The notes under the pieces: generated by a model | Database searches by the model: none | Told to the model about the DNA's origin: nothing | What the model saw: only the letters and a program-made list of their open reading frames with translations | Shown here: piece by piece, positions 41,249 through 50,600 of the stretch | Layout of the letters: each line of letters starts with the position of its first letter | Numbering within the stretch: the stretch's first letter is position 1 | Made by a program: the position numbers and the translations under genes | From: JAAYDS01 sp012729155 | GTDB taxonomy: Bacteria > Chloroflexota > Anaerolineae > UBA1429 | Length of the DNA stretch: 64,000 nucleotides | Reading direction: 5' to 3' | Assembly (NCBI GenBank): GCA_036774405.1 | Contig: DAIPBO010000016.1 | Location: 10,542 to 74,541, forward strand

Positions 41249-42445
41249 ATGACCCAACCGATCACCCAGAGCAGCGCGCGGCCGGCCGCCCGCACACCCG
41301 ACGCCCCCCTGGCGCAAGAGGGCCTGCGGCGTCGGCCCCGTGTGGGCGAGAGCCTCATCCAGGCGCTGCTGCTGCTGTGTGGCGTGCTTTCGATCCTCAC
41401 CACACTGGGCATCGTCTACGAGCTGGGCAGCGAGTCGCTGCTCTTTTTCACGCGGCAGCAGTGGGTCGAGACCAACAAGACGCTGACCGCCGACCTGGCC
41501 GCCGGCAGCGAGATGCTGACCGTCACCCGCGCGGGCGGCGAGGTGCACCCTGGCGAGACGCTGCGCCTGGGCAGCGAGGCGCTCACCGTGACGGCGGTGA
41601 CGGGCAGCACCCTCACGGTGGTGCGCGGTGCCCAGGGCACCACCCCCCTGGCCCACGGGGCCGGCGCCGACCTGTACAAGGCACGGCGCGTGACGCTGCG
41701 CGAGTTTGTGGGCAAGGTAGAGTGGAACCCGCAGATCGGCAAGTTCGGCATCTGGTCGCTGGTGAGCGCCACGCTGATGACCTCGCTCATCGCACTGGTG
41801 GTGGCGCTACCGCTGGGCCTGGCGGTGGCCATCTACCTCAGCGAATACGCCGGCGCACGGGCGCGCCAGGTGCTCAAGCCGCTGCTCGAGGTGCTGGCGG
41901 GCGTGCCCACGGTGGTCTATGGCTACTTTGCACTGACCATGATGACGCCGCTGCTGCGTGCCATCTTTGGGCAGAACACCGTCGAGATCTATAACACCGC
42001 CTCGGCCGGCCTGGTGATCGGCATTCTGATCATCCCGCTGGTGAGCTCGATGAGCGAGGACGCCTTGAGCGCCGTGCCGCGCTCGCTGCGCGAGGCGGCC
42101 TATGCCCTGGGCGCCACACGCCTCGAGACGGCCATCAAGGTGGTGGTGCCGGCGGCCCTCTCGGGGGTGGCGGCGGCGTTCATCCTGGCGGCCTCGCGGG
42201 CCATCGGCGAGACGATGATCGTGGCCATCGCCGCGGGCGCGGGGCCCAACTTTACGATCAACCCCTTCAGCGCCGCCGAGACGATGACGGGGCACATCGT
42301 GCGCATCTCGGGGGGCGACCTGAGCTATGACTCGCTGGACTATAACAGCCTGTTCGCCATCGGGCTGGTGCTCTTTGGCATGACGTTGAGCCTGAACATC
42401 CTCAGCCAGCGCATCGTGCGGCGCTTTCGCGAGGTGTACGAATGA
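41249..42445 (+). CDS. pstC: Phosphate ABC transporter permease PstC with periplasmic insertion
   Basis: A 398-residue permease. The conserved core (about 165-395) includes VVALPLGLAVAIYLSEYA, LAGVPTVVYGYFAL, EDALSAVPRSLREAAYALGATR (EAA loop contacting PstB) and AIGETMIVAIAAGAG. Between the first helix (about 36-60) and the core there is an inserted beta-rich stretch of some 70 residues (75-145) containing TLTVVRGAQGTTPLAHGAG, not present in typical PstC and predicted to face outside. It overlaps pstA by ATGA. Confidence 0.93.
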   Translation: MTQPITQSSARPAARTPDAPLAQEGLRRRPRVGESLIQALLLLCGVLSILTTLGIVYELGSESLLFFTRQQWVETNKTLTADLAAGSEMLTVTRAGGEVHPGETLRLGSEALTVTAVTGSTLTVVRGAQGTTPLAHGAGADLYKARRVTLREFVGKVEWNPQIGKFGIWSLVSATLMTSLIALVVALPLGLAVAIYLSEYAGARARQVLKPLLEVLAGVPTVVYGYFALTMMTPLLRAIFGQNTVEIYNTASAGLVIGILIIPLVSSMSEDALSAVPRSLREAAYALGATRLETAIKVVVPAALSGVAAAFILAASRAIGETMIVAIAAGAGPNFTINPFSAAETMTGHIVRISGGDLSYDSLDYNSLFAIGLVLFGMTLSLNILSQRIVRRFREVYE

Positions 42446-43698
42446 GCCGCGCGCCCGCCCGCCCTGTTGACGCGTTGACGCCGGCCGACTTTGAGCCACG
42501 CATGGGCCGTCGCCGCCGTGTGGGCCGCGCCTGGGCGCTGGCCTTTCAGGCGGCCACGGTGGTGGGCATGGTGGCGCTGCTGGCGCTGCTGCTCACCATC
42601 ATCAATGACTCTTTTGGGCTGGTGGCCGTCGAGTACGCCGCCGACCCCGCCACGCTGGCCACTGCGCCCCTCGACGAACTGAGCCGCGATGAGCTGGCCG
42701 CCGTGCTGCAGGCGCATGTCTCGGCGGGGCTCTATCGGCGCTATGAGGCCGAAAAGCCGTTCAGCGAGCGCTCGGCCAGCGAGGTGCGCGCCCTGGTGAT
42801 GGAGCGCGTGGTAGCGCCCAGCGTGGTGGCGCAATGGACGCTGCTCGACTCGCTGACCAGCCGCAGCGCGGTGCTGGCGCAGGCCGCCGCCGAGCACCCG
42901 CAGGCCCAGGTGCGCATGGCCAGCTGGCTCACGGGGCGCTTTCTCACCGCGCCGCAATCTGGCGACCCGATGCGCGCCGGCGTGCGCACGGCCGTGCTGG
43001 GCTCGCTGTGGACGGTGGCCATCGCGCTGCTGGCGGCCTTTCCCATCGGCGTGGGCGCGGCCATCTATCTCGAAGAGTACGCGCGCGACCACCCCATCAA
43101 CCGCCTCATCCAGGTCAACATCAACAACCTGGCTGGCGTGCCCTCGATCATCTATGGCATGCTGGGGCTGGCGGTGTTCGTGCGGCTGCTGGGGCGGCTC
43201 ACCAGCGGCGTGGCCTTTGGGGCCGGCGACGAGAGCAGCGTGGCCAACGGCCGCACCATCCTCTCGGCAGGGCTCACGCTGGGGCTGCTGGTGCTGCCGG
43301 TGATCATCATCAACGCCCAAGAGGCGATCCGCGCCGTGCCCGCCTCGCTGCGGCAGGCCAGCCTGGGGCTGGGCGCCACCCGCTGGCAGACGGTGTGGCA
43401 CCACGTGCTGCCCTCGGCGCTGCCGGGCATCCTCACCGGCACCATTCTGGCCATCTCGCGGGCCATGGGCGAGACGGCGCCGCTGGTGGTGGTGGGCGCA
43501 TCGACCTTTGTCACCGTCGACCCCACCGGGCCCTTTAGCAAGTTCACCACCCTGCCCATCCAGATCTATCAATGGACGTCGCGACCACAAGACGTCTTTC
43601 GCAACCTCGCCGCCGCGGCCATTGTGGTGCTGCTGGCCATGCTGTTGAGCCTCAATGCCGTGGCGATCTTGCTGCGCAACCGCTACAGTGGAAAGTAG
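42442..43698 (+). CDS. pstA: Phosphate ABC transporter permease PstA with extracytoplasmic insertion
   Basis: A 418-residue permease. The core (180-415) has FPIGVGAAIYLEEYA, NLAGVPSIIYGMLGLAVF, EAIRAVPASLRQASLGLGATRW and AMGETAPLVVVGAST, as in PstA. Between helix 1 (34-55) and the core lies a helical insertion of about 120 residues (60-178), rich in Ala, Glu and Arg (SRDELAAVLQ, SASEVRALVMERVV), predicted outside. Typical PstA is about 280-300 residues. Translation is coupled to pstC. Confidence 0.93.
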   Translation: MSRAPARPVDALTPADFEPRMGRRRRVGRAWALAFQAATVVGMVALLALLLTIINDSFGLVAVEYAADPATLATAPLDELSRDELAAVLQAHVSAGLYRRYEAEKPFSERSASEVRALVMERVVAPSVVAQWTLLDSLTSRSAVLAQAAAEHPQAQVRMASWLTGRFLTAPQSGDPMRAGVRTAVLGSLWTVAIALLAAFPIGVGAAIYLEEYARDHPINRLIQVNINNLAGVPSIIYGMLGLAVFVRLLGRLTSGVAFGAGDESSVANGRTILSAGLTLGLLVLPVIIINAQEAIRAVPASLRQASLGLGATRWQTVWHHVLPSALPGILTGTILAISRAMGETAPLVVVGASTFVTVDPTGPFSKFTTLPIQIYQWTSRPQDVFRNLAAAAIVVLLAMLLSLNAVAILLRNRYSGK

Positions 43699-43701
43699 AC
43701 C

Positions 43702-44496
43702 ATGAGCAACACCCCCACCTCTGCAGACGGCCAATACGCCATCGAGGCGCTGGGCCTCAACGTGTACTATGGCGATTTTCGCGCCGTCAAAGATGTCGAG
43801 CTGCGCATCCGCCGCCACAAGATCACCGCCATCATCGGGCCATCGGGCTGCGGCAAGAGCACCGTGCTGCGAGCGTTCAACCGCATGAACGAGCTGGTGC
43901 CCACCGCCCACACCGAGGGGCAGGTGCGGTTCAATGGCGTCGACATCTACGACCCGTCGGTAGACCCTGTGCGCGTGCGCCAGCGCATCGGCATGGTCTT
44001 TCAAAAGCCCAACCCCTTTCCCAAGAGCATCTATGAGAACGTGGCCTGGGGCGCGCGCATCAACGGCTTTAAAGGCGACATGGACGCGCTGGTGTACGAG
44101 AGCCTGCACCAGGCCGCCCTGTGGGACGAGGTCAAAGACAAGCTGCAGCAGAGCGGCCTGTCGCTCTCGGGCGGGCAACAGCAGCGGCTGTGCATCGCGC
44201 GCACCATCGCCGTGCGGCCCGACATCATCCTGATGGACGAGCCGGCCTCGGCGCTAGACCCCATTGCCACCCTGCGCATCGAGCAATTGATGCAAGAGCT
44301 GTCGTCGGCCTACACCATCATCATCGTGACGCACAACATGCAGCAGGCCGCGCGCGTGTCTGACTATACGGCCTTTTTCTCGCTCGACGAGGCCGACCGC
44401 GCCGGCGTGCTGATCGAGTATGGCGAGACAGACCGCATGTTCACGCGGCCGGCCAGCCGGGTGACGGCCGACTATATCACCGGGCGCTTTGGCTAG
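43702..44496 (+). CDS. pstB: Phosphate ABC transporter ATP-binding protein PstB
   Basis: A 264-residue ATPase. Walker A is IGPSGCGKSTVLR, followed by FNRMNEL, the typical PstB Q-loop region VFQKPNPFPKSIYENV, the signature LSGGQQQRLCIARTIAV, Walker B DIILMDEPASALDPIA and VTHNMQQAARVSDYTAFF. It powers phosphate import through PstC-PstA. It starts three bases after pstA. No phoU follows; the next stretch is a hairpin repeat array. Confidence 0.97.
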   Translation: MSNTPTSADGQYAIEALGLNVYYGDFRAVKDVELRIRRHKITAIIGPSGCGKSTVLRAFNRMNELVPTAHTEGQVRFNGVDIYDPSVDPVRVRQRIGMVFQKPNPFPKSIYENVAWGARINGFKGDMDALVYESLHQAALWDEVKDKLQQSGLSLSGGQQQRLCIARTIAVRPDIILMDEPASALDPIATLRIEQLMQELSSAYTIIIVTHNMQQAARVSDYTAFFSLDEADRAGVLIEYGETDRMFTRPASRVTADYITGRFG

Positions 44497-44506
44497 GCGC
44501 CGTGCC

Positions 44507-44594
44507 CCATCTGGCAGCATGCCACAGGCCATCTGGCAGCATGCCACAGGCCATCTGGCGGCGTGCCACAGGCCATCTGGCAGCATGCCACGCC
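44507..44594. repeat. Four tandem 22-bp palindromic units after pstB
   Basis: CCATCTGGCAGCATGCCACA-GG recurs head to tail at 44507, 44529, 44551 and 44573. Each unit holds the small inverted repeat TGGCAGCATGCCA; the third has A-to-G changes that keep the outer stem. It starts 11 bases after the pstB stop. It may stabilise or terminate the pst message. No spacers, so not CRISPR. Confidence 0.8.
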
Positions 44595-44597
44595 CGC

Positions 44598-44626
44598 TTG
44601 CCCGCGGCAGCGTAAACCGCTATCCT
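44598..44626 (+). promoter_or_regulatory. Candidate promoter of the secreted GH3 gene
   Basis: TTGCCC (44598-44603), a 17-base spacer and TATCCT (44621-44626). After collapsing the false gap, it lies about 55 bases upstream of the GH3 ATG. Confidence 0.45.
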
Positions 44627-44640
44627 TGGGACAATCGATT

Positions 44641-44850
44641 GCCACGCCCTGTATGGGCCGCTGACGCGAGGTTGGGGACGATGTGGGTAGACGTTNNNNN
44701 NNNNNNNNNNNNNNNNNNNNNNNNNNNNNNNNNNNNNNNNNNNNNNNNNNNNNNNNNNNNNNNNNNNNNNNNNNNNNNNNNNNNNNNNNNNNNNNGCCAC
44801 GCCCTGTATGGGCCGCTGACGCGAGGTTGGGGACGATGTGGGTAGACGTT
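44641..44850. other. Scaffold gap with 55-base duplicated ends
   Basis: 100 N at 44696-44795 lie between two identical 55-base copies (44641-44695 and 44796-44850), the second containing the GH3 start codon. As at 39.7 kb, contig ends overlap. The region 44497-44835 otherwise contains the hairpin array and a promoter, and no gene. Confidence 0.9.
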
Positions 44851-46605
44851 GCCGTGGGTCGCGGGCGCGTGTGGGTGCGCCTGCTGTTGGGCGCCATGCT
44901 GTTGTTGGCTCTGCTGGGCCCGCGCCTGCCGGCTGTGGCCGCCGAGGGGCCGTCAGAGGGCGACGAGGCGCTGGCGCTAGAGCGTGCCGCCCGCGAGCGG
45001 GCCAGTGCGCTGCTGGCGCAGATGACGCTGGAGCAAAAGGTGGGCCAGTTGCTGCTGGTGCACTTTCGCGGGCCAGCGCTTTCAGACGACCTGCGCACGC
45101 TGATCGAGCAGCACCATGTGGGTGGCATCGTCCTGTTCAGTGCCGAGGGCAACATCGTCTCGGTCGAGCAGCTGGTAGGGCTGATCAACGCCGCGCAAGG
45201 GGCGGCCGTGGCCCAGCCGGGCGGCGTGCCGCTGCTGGTGGCGGTCGATCAAGAGGGCGGCGCGGTGGCGCGCCTGCGCAACGGCGTGGCGGTGGTGCCG
45301 GGGCAGATGGCCGTGGCCGCGGGCGGCTCGGTTGAGGCCGCGCGCGAGCTGTACCGCATCAACGCCCAGCAGCTGCAGGCGCTGGGCATCAACATGAACC
45401 TGGCGCCCGTGGTCGACGTGAACACCAACCCCGCCAACCCCATCATCGGCACGCGCGCCTTTGGGGCCGATCCGGCGCAGGTGGCCGCCTATGGCCGCGC
45501 CGCCATCGAGGCCTATCAGGCGGGGGGCATTGCGGCCACGGCCAAGCACTTTCCTGGCCACGGCGATACCGATGTCGACTCGCACCTGGCGCTGCCGGCG
45601 CTGGGGCACAGCCGCGAGCAGCTCGAGGCGGTAGACCTGCCACCCTTCCGCGAGGCCATTGCCGCGGGTGTCGATGCCATCATGACGGCCCACCTGCTGG
45701 TGCCCGCCATCGACGACGACCCCACGCGCCCCGCCACCCTCTCGCCCCAGGTGGTCACCGGGCTGCTGCGGCAAGAGCTGGGCTATGAGGGGGTGATCGT
45801 CTCTGATGCCATGGGCATGCGGGCCATCACCGGCCTGCTGCCGCTGCCCGAGGCGGCCGTGCGGGCCGTGCAGGCGGGTGTCGACGTGCTCTCGTTTGGC
45901 GGCGAGGGGCTGCGCTCGCCTCTGGTGCAGGGAGAGGTGCACCAGCGGCTGGTGGCGGCGGTGCAGAACGGCGAGATCGCGCCCGAGCGCATCGACGAGG
46001 CAGCGCTGCGGGTGCTCACGCTCAAGGCGCGCCGCGGCATCCTCGACGCGACCACCACGCCCCCGCCTGCCGCCGACGCGGTGGGCAATCCGGGCCAGTC
46101 GGCGCTCTCGTCGATGGCCAACGACGCCAGCATCACCCTGCTGCGCGACGACGCCGGCCTGCTGCCGCTGCCTCGCGAGGGGCGGCTGCTGGTGATCGCG
46201 CGGCAGAGCCCCGTGCTGTGGCACGAGGCCATGTCTACCTGCCCCAACGACGTGCAGGTGCTCTACATGCCCGCCAACCCCTCGCCGGCCTATATCACGC
46301 TGGCGCAGCTCGCCGCGGCCAACACCGAGCGAGTGATCGTGGCCACCCACAGCGCACAGCTCTATCCGGGGCAGGTGCAGCTGCTCGAGGCGCTGGCCGG
46401 GCGGCCGCTGGTGGCGCTGTCTACCTCTGGCCCGTATGACGTGCCCGCCCTTTCGGCGGCGCCCACCCTGCTGCTGGCCTACGAGGGCACCGAGGGCGCC
46501 GTGCGGGCCATGGCCCGCGCCCTCTGCGGGCAGATCGAGCCGCTGGGCCGCCTGCCGGTGGCGCTCGACGGGCTCTATCCCCAGGGCTATCGCCTGCGAG
46601 ACTAG
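44836..46605 (+). CDS. Secreted glycoside hydrolase family 3, NagZ-like beta-N-acetylhexosaminidase
   Basis: A 589-residue exported protein with signal peptide (VRLLLGAMLLLALLGPRLPAVAA). The GH3 barrel has MTLEQKVGQLLLVHF, VDQEGGAVARLRNG, LGINMNLAPVVDVN, and the NagZ-specific loop KHFPGHGDTDVDSH (K237-H250), with the His/Asp acid-base dyad; the nucleophile is D324 in VIVSDAMGM. A C-terminal alpha/beta domain (about 425-589) is present, unlike short cytoplasmic NagZ. It likely trims N-acetylglucosamine from cell wall or chitin-like polymers outside the cell. Its stop shares CTAG with the next gene. Confidence 0.9.
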   Translation: MWVDVAVGRGRVWVRLLLGAMLLLALLGPRLPAVAAEGPSEGDEALALERAARERASALLAQMTLEQKVGQLLLVHFRGPALSDDLRTLIEQHHVGGIVLFSAEGNIVSVEQLVGLINAAQGAAVAQPGGVPLLVAVDQEGGAVARLRNGVAVVPGQMAVAAGGSVEAARELYRINAQQLQALGINMNLAPVVDVNTNPANPIIGTRAFGADPAQVAAYGRAAIEAYQAGGIAATAKHFPGHGDTDVDSHLALPALGHSREQLEAVDLPPFREAIAAGVDAIMTAHLLVPAIDDDPTRPATLSPQVVTGLLRQELGYEGVIVSDAMGMRAITGLLPLPEAAVRAVQAGVDVLSFGGEGLRSPLVQGEVHQRLVAAVQNGEIAPERIDEAALRVLTLKARRGILDATTTPPPAADAVGNPGQSALSSMANDASITLLRDDAGLLPLPREGRLLVIARQSPVLWHEAMSTCPNDVQVLYMPANPSPAYITLAQLAAANTERVIVATHSAQLYPGQVQLLEALAGRPLVALSTSGPYDVPALSAAPTLLLAYEGTEGAVRAMARALCGQIEPLGRLPVALDGLYPQGYRLRD

Positions 46606-47447
46606 GCCGACGCCTGGCCCACCCACACCGTATAGCTGTCGCGCAGCGCCCAGCCCAGGCCCTCGGCGGTGCGCCGCGAGGGCGCGTTGACGGCCCAGGC
46701 ATCCCACAGGGCGGTGCACCCCTGGCGAGCGCAGCGCGCGGCAAAGGCGGCCACCGCCGCCGTGGCCAGGCCGCGCTGGCGGTGGGCCTCGTGCGTCCAG
46801 ATGCCCACCCCGCAGCGCGCAGGGCTGAGCTCTTCGGCCGTGCACCAGGTCACCAGTTCGCGCCCCCACAGCACACCATAGCCCCAGGCGTGCGCCAAAA
46901 AGGCCGTCACCGACGGCCACACCTCGTCGATCTCGCCGCGCAGGCTGTCGAGCTGCAGCCAGTCGTCGGCCAGCAGCGCGGCGTCGATGGCCACCAGGCG
47001 GTAGCCCGCCGGCAGCGTGGGCTGGGGCACGGGGCTTGCGGGCGGCCTGAGATAGGCCACGCGCGGGTATGCCGCCAGTGCCCCCAGCGGCGCGAACGGC
47101 TCGCCCTGACACCAGGCGGGGTCGCCAACGCGCCAGAGCATAAAGGGCGGCTCTTCGCCCGCCACCCGGGCCAGCGCCGGCCGCACAGTGGCGGTGAGGT
47201 GCTGCGCCAGCGCCTCGTCGTTGGCAGCGGTGCGGGCGCCCAGCAAATAGTGCAGCGCGCGGCCATCCCACAGGTGGGCCAGGCGCGGGTGCGCTGCGTC
47301 GTCGACCCAGGCCGTCAGCGGCGCCGTGTGAGCGATGGCCGCCTCGAGGGCATAGGCGAGCGCAGGGCAGTCGTCGGCGTGGGCCGATGGCAAGAGCGTC
47401 CGCAGCAGCGGCAGTTGGTCGGCGGGCAGCGCGTGCAGGCAGGGCAT
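46602..47447 (-). CDS. GNAT-family acetyltransferase-like protein
   Basis: A 281-residue protein. The N-terminal half (1-160) is variable. The C-terminal half has the acetyl-CoA-binding pattern CGVGIWTHEAHRQRGLATAAVAAFAARC (the RxxGLA/G loop) and an end WDAWAVNAPSRRTAEGLGW typical of N-acetyltransferases, as in the larger GNAT_acetyltran-type proteins. Target unknown. Start at 47447 follows GAGGCG. It converges on the GH3 gene. Confidence 0.75.
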   Translation of the reverse strand: MPCLHALPADQLPLLRTLLPSAHADDCPALAYALEAAIAHTAPLTAWVDDAAHPRLAHLWDGRALHYLLGARTAANDEALAQHLTATVRPALARVAGEEPPFMLWRVGDPAWCQGEPFAPLGALAAYPRVAYLRPPASPVPQPTLPAGYRLVAIDAALLADDWLQLDSLRGEIDEVWPSVTAFLAHAWGYGVLWGRELVTWCTAEELSPARCGVGIWTHEAHRQRGLATAAVAAFAARCARQGCTALWDAWAVNAPSRRTAEGLGWALRDSYTVWVGQASA

Positions 47448-47561
47448 AGGGCGCCTCGTTTGGCAGAGCTGGGGGCCGCCGTGATGGTAGCACCTGTCGA
47501 GCGCGCAGCGCAAGCGGCGCCACGCCCCAGCCGCGCGATAGGTGGCGGCGTGGGTCTCTTG

Positions 47562-47567
47562 TATACT
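47562..47567 (+). promoter_or_regulatory. Possible -10 box of the large GT39 gene
   Basis: TATACT, 35 bases before the ATG at 47602, fits a -10 box. No good -35 is seen at the usual distance. Confidence 0.35.
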
Positions 47568-47601
47568 ATGCCCGCTTGACGCTCTACCGTGTGAGGACGC
47601 G

Positions 47602-50600
47602 ATGACCACGCGCACATCCAGCGAGCGCGGCGCGCGCCGGCTCGACTGTGTAACCTGGCCACTGCTGGCCCTGGCCGCGTATGGGCTGGGGTTGGCGCTG
47701 CTGCAGGCCACAGCGCTCGCCAGCGAGGCGGGCCTGGGCGTGGCGGCCGCGGGCGCTCTGCTGCTGTTCTCGGCGCCAGGGCTGGCGCTGGCCGCCCTGC
47801 TCAGCCGCGAGGCCGTGCAGAGGGCCTGGTTGGGCGCGGCGCTGGGCCTGGCACTGGCCGTGCTCTTGGGCCTGGGCTTTGTGTGGACGCCGCTACGCCT
47901 TGAGCGCGGGCAGATCGCCCTGCTGTGGGGCGTGCTGACGCTCTTGCTGGCGCTGGCCGCGTGGCGTTGGGCGCCGGCGCTGCTGCGGGGCGCGGGCGGT
48001 CGTTGGCTGCTGCCCGTGACGGTGCTGTTGCTGGCGCTGGCGTTGCGGCTGGCGGGCGCGGCCCGCAACGAGCTGATGGGCGACGAGGCCAAGGTGCTGC
48101 TGTGGGCCACTGACATGCTGCAGGGGCGCACCGAGATCATCTTTTTGCACCGCAAGGGGCCGGCCGAGATCGTGCTGACGGCGCTGCACTATGGGCTGCT
48201 GGGCCGCATGACGGCGCTGGCCGCGCGGCTGCCCATGGCCTGGGCCAGCGCGCTGGGGGCCGTGGCGCTGGCGCTGCTGGCGCGAGACCTGTTCGGCTCG
48301 CGCGCCGGCTGGGTGGCCGGGCTGGTGGCCGCAGTCGATGGCTTTATGCTGGGCTTTGGGCACGTGCTGCAATACCCCAACCTGGTGCTGTGCCTGGGGT
48401 GCGGCGCCGTATGGTTGGGTTGGCGCTGGGTGGCCGACGGCGAGCAGCGGCTGGCCAGCGGCGCGGCGCTGCTGCTGGGCGGCGTGGCGCTCTGTCACTG
48501 GGATGCTCTCTGGTATGCCGCGCCGCTGGCCTGGCTGGCGCTGGCGGGGCTGGTGCGCGGGCGGCTGGGCTGGCGACCCTGGCTGCGTGGCGCGGCCGCC
48601 CTGTTGGGCGGTCTGGCGCTGGCGGCGGGCGGCTTTTATCTGCCCTACCTGTTCGGGCCGCGAGCGGCGGCCATCCGCTACTATCTGACCGACCGCGTGG
48701 CGGGCAGCGAGATCGGCTGGCGCAACAACCTGACGGCGCTGGGCGAATACGCCCTGGTGTACAACGCCGCGCCCTATGCGCTGGCGCTGGGGCTGGCCGC
48801 GCTGGCGGGCGCGGTGCTGATCTTGCGACGGGTGCGCCTGCGGCGCCGCTGGCAGCGCTGGCTGTGGTTGGCCACGGCGCTGGCCGCGCTGCCCGCGGCG
48901 TTGCTGGTAGACCCTGGCGACCGCGCAAGCGGCCTGCTGTTGTGGGCGCTGGCGCTGGCGAGCCTGGCGGTGGCCATGGCCCCGTTGCAGCGCGCGAGCG
49001 ATGCCCGCGACGACCCTCTGCGCCGCCTGGGGCAACCGCTGGTGCTGTTGTGGCTGCTGCTGCCACTGGCGGCCTATGGGCTGGTGATCAAAAAGCCGCT
49101 GCTGTCGGTGTATAACATCATCCCTGGGGCCGCGCTGGCCGCGGCGCTGGCCATCGACCGGCTGCTGACGGCGGCGCGGCGGCGGCCCTATGGCTCATTG
49201 CTGACGGGCGGGCTGTCTGTGGCGCTGCTGGCCGTCTGGCTGCTCGCGTGCAGCTATGCAACGCTGGTGTTCGCCGATGTCGACCGCGAATACATCCGCA
49301 GCTACCCACGGGCGCGCGAGCCGCTCTATGCCTGGCCCTACCGCGACGCCCTGCCGCCCAATGCCGGCGTGGGCTTTGCGCACCGCGCCGGCTGGGAGAC
49401 CATCGGCGGCCTGTATGCCACGGGCGAGCTCGATGGCACCTACTGGTCGAACGAAGAAGAGCTGATCACCCACTGGTACACGCGCGGCGCCATCCGCTGC
49501 CTGCAGTCGCCGCGCTATGTCTTTGTGGCCGACAACGTCAAAGACGTGCAAGAGGCCATGCCCGATCTGAGCGCCTACCGGCCCGTGGGGCGCGTGCGAG
49601 GCTCTGACGCCTCGGGCATTGCCGTGTGGCTGCGCCGCGACGTGGCGGCGGCGCCCGACCTGGCCCGCCCGCCAGAGACCCCCTTTGCCGCGCTCACCAC
49701 GCCCGATCTGTTCACCGGCCGCCCGCGGTTCGATCTACAGGGCGTGGCGCAACAGCCTCTGGCCGCCGACCTGAGCGGCGCGCTTGCGCTGCGTGGGTTC
49801 ACGCTGGCCGACGCGGCCGCGTCGCCCGCGGGCGCGCCGAGCGCGGGCGACACCGTCGAACTGCGGGTGCACTTTGAGGTGCTGACGCCTGGGCCGCACC
49901 TGGCCAACGCGGCCATCAAGCTGCAGCAGGGCGACGGCACCTTTCTGCAGCAAGAGCTGACGCTGGGCTGCGGCCTGCTGAGCACCGAGGATTGGCACCC
50001 TGGTTTCTGGTACATCAGCCGGCACGGGCTCGAGCTGCCCGCGGCGCTGGCGCCAGGGTGGTATCGGGTGACGCTGGGCGCCTATCTTCTGCAATGGGAT
50101 GAGGGGCGGCTCGTGCCGCAGATGGCGGAAGTGTGCCTGCCCGACCGCGGCGCTTGCGGCGAGCGCGTCACGGTGGCCAAACTGCGGGTGGGCGACGGGC
50201 AGCCCGCAGCAGCCGCCGAGGCCGTTGATGCCACCTTTGGCGAGCCAGGCAGCATCGCCCTGCGCGGCTATGACCTGACGCTGCGCGACGACGGCGGCAG
50301 CGCGGCCGAGCAGCTCGATGTGCGCCTGCACTGGCAGGCCCTGGCGCCGCCGCAGCGCGACTGGACGGTGTTTGTGCACCTGGTAGATGCTGCCGGCGAC
50401 CTGGTGGCCCAACACGACGGCCCGCCCGAGGGCGGCCTCAACCCCAGCAGCACCTGGGTGGCGGGCGAGTGGGTGCTCGACGAGCACACCCTGGCGCTGC
50501 CGCGCGACCTGCCCGCGGGTGGCTATACCCTGTGGGCAGGCCTTTACGACGCGGCCAGCGGCCAGCGCCTGACGGTGGTGGGCGGCGATGCCGTCGAGCT

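Noticed and set aside
44507..44594. 22-bp repeats, considered as CRISPR
   Set aside because: Head-to-tail units without unique spacers and no cas genes in the window.
45082..47523. Long open frame of 813 codons on the minus strand
   Set aside because: It lies opposite the secreted GH3 gene and has His/Arg/Gln-rich composition typical of the shadow frame of GC-rich coding DNA; GH3 motifs are clear on the plus strand.
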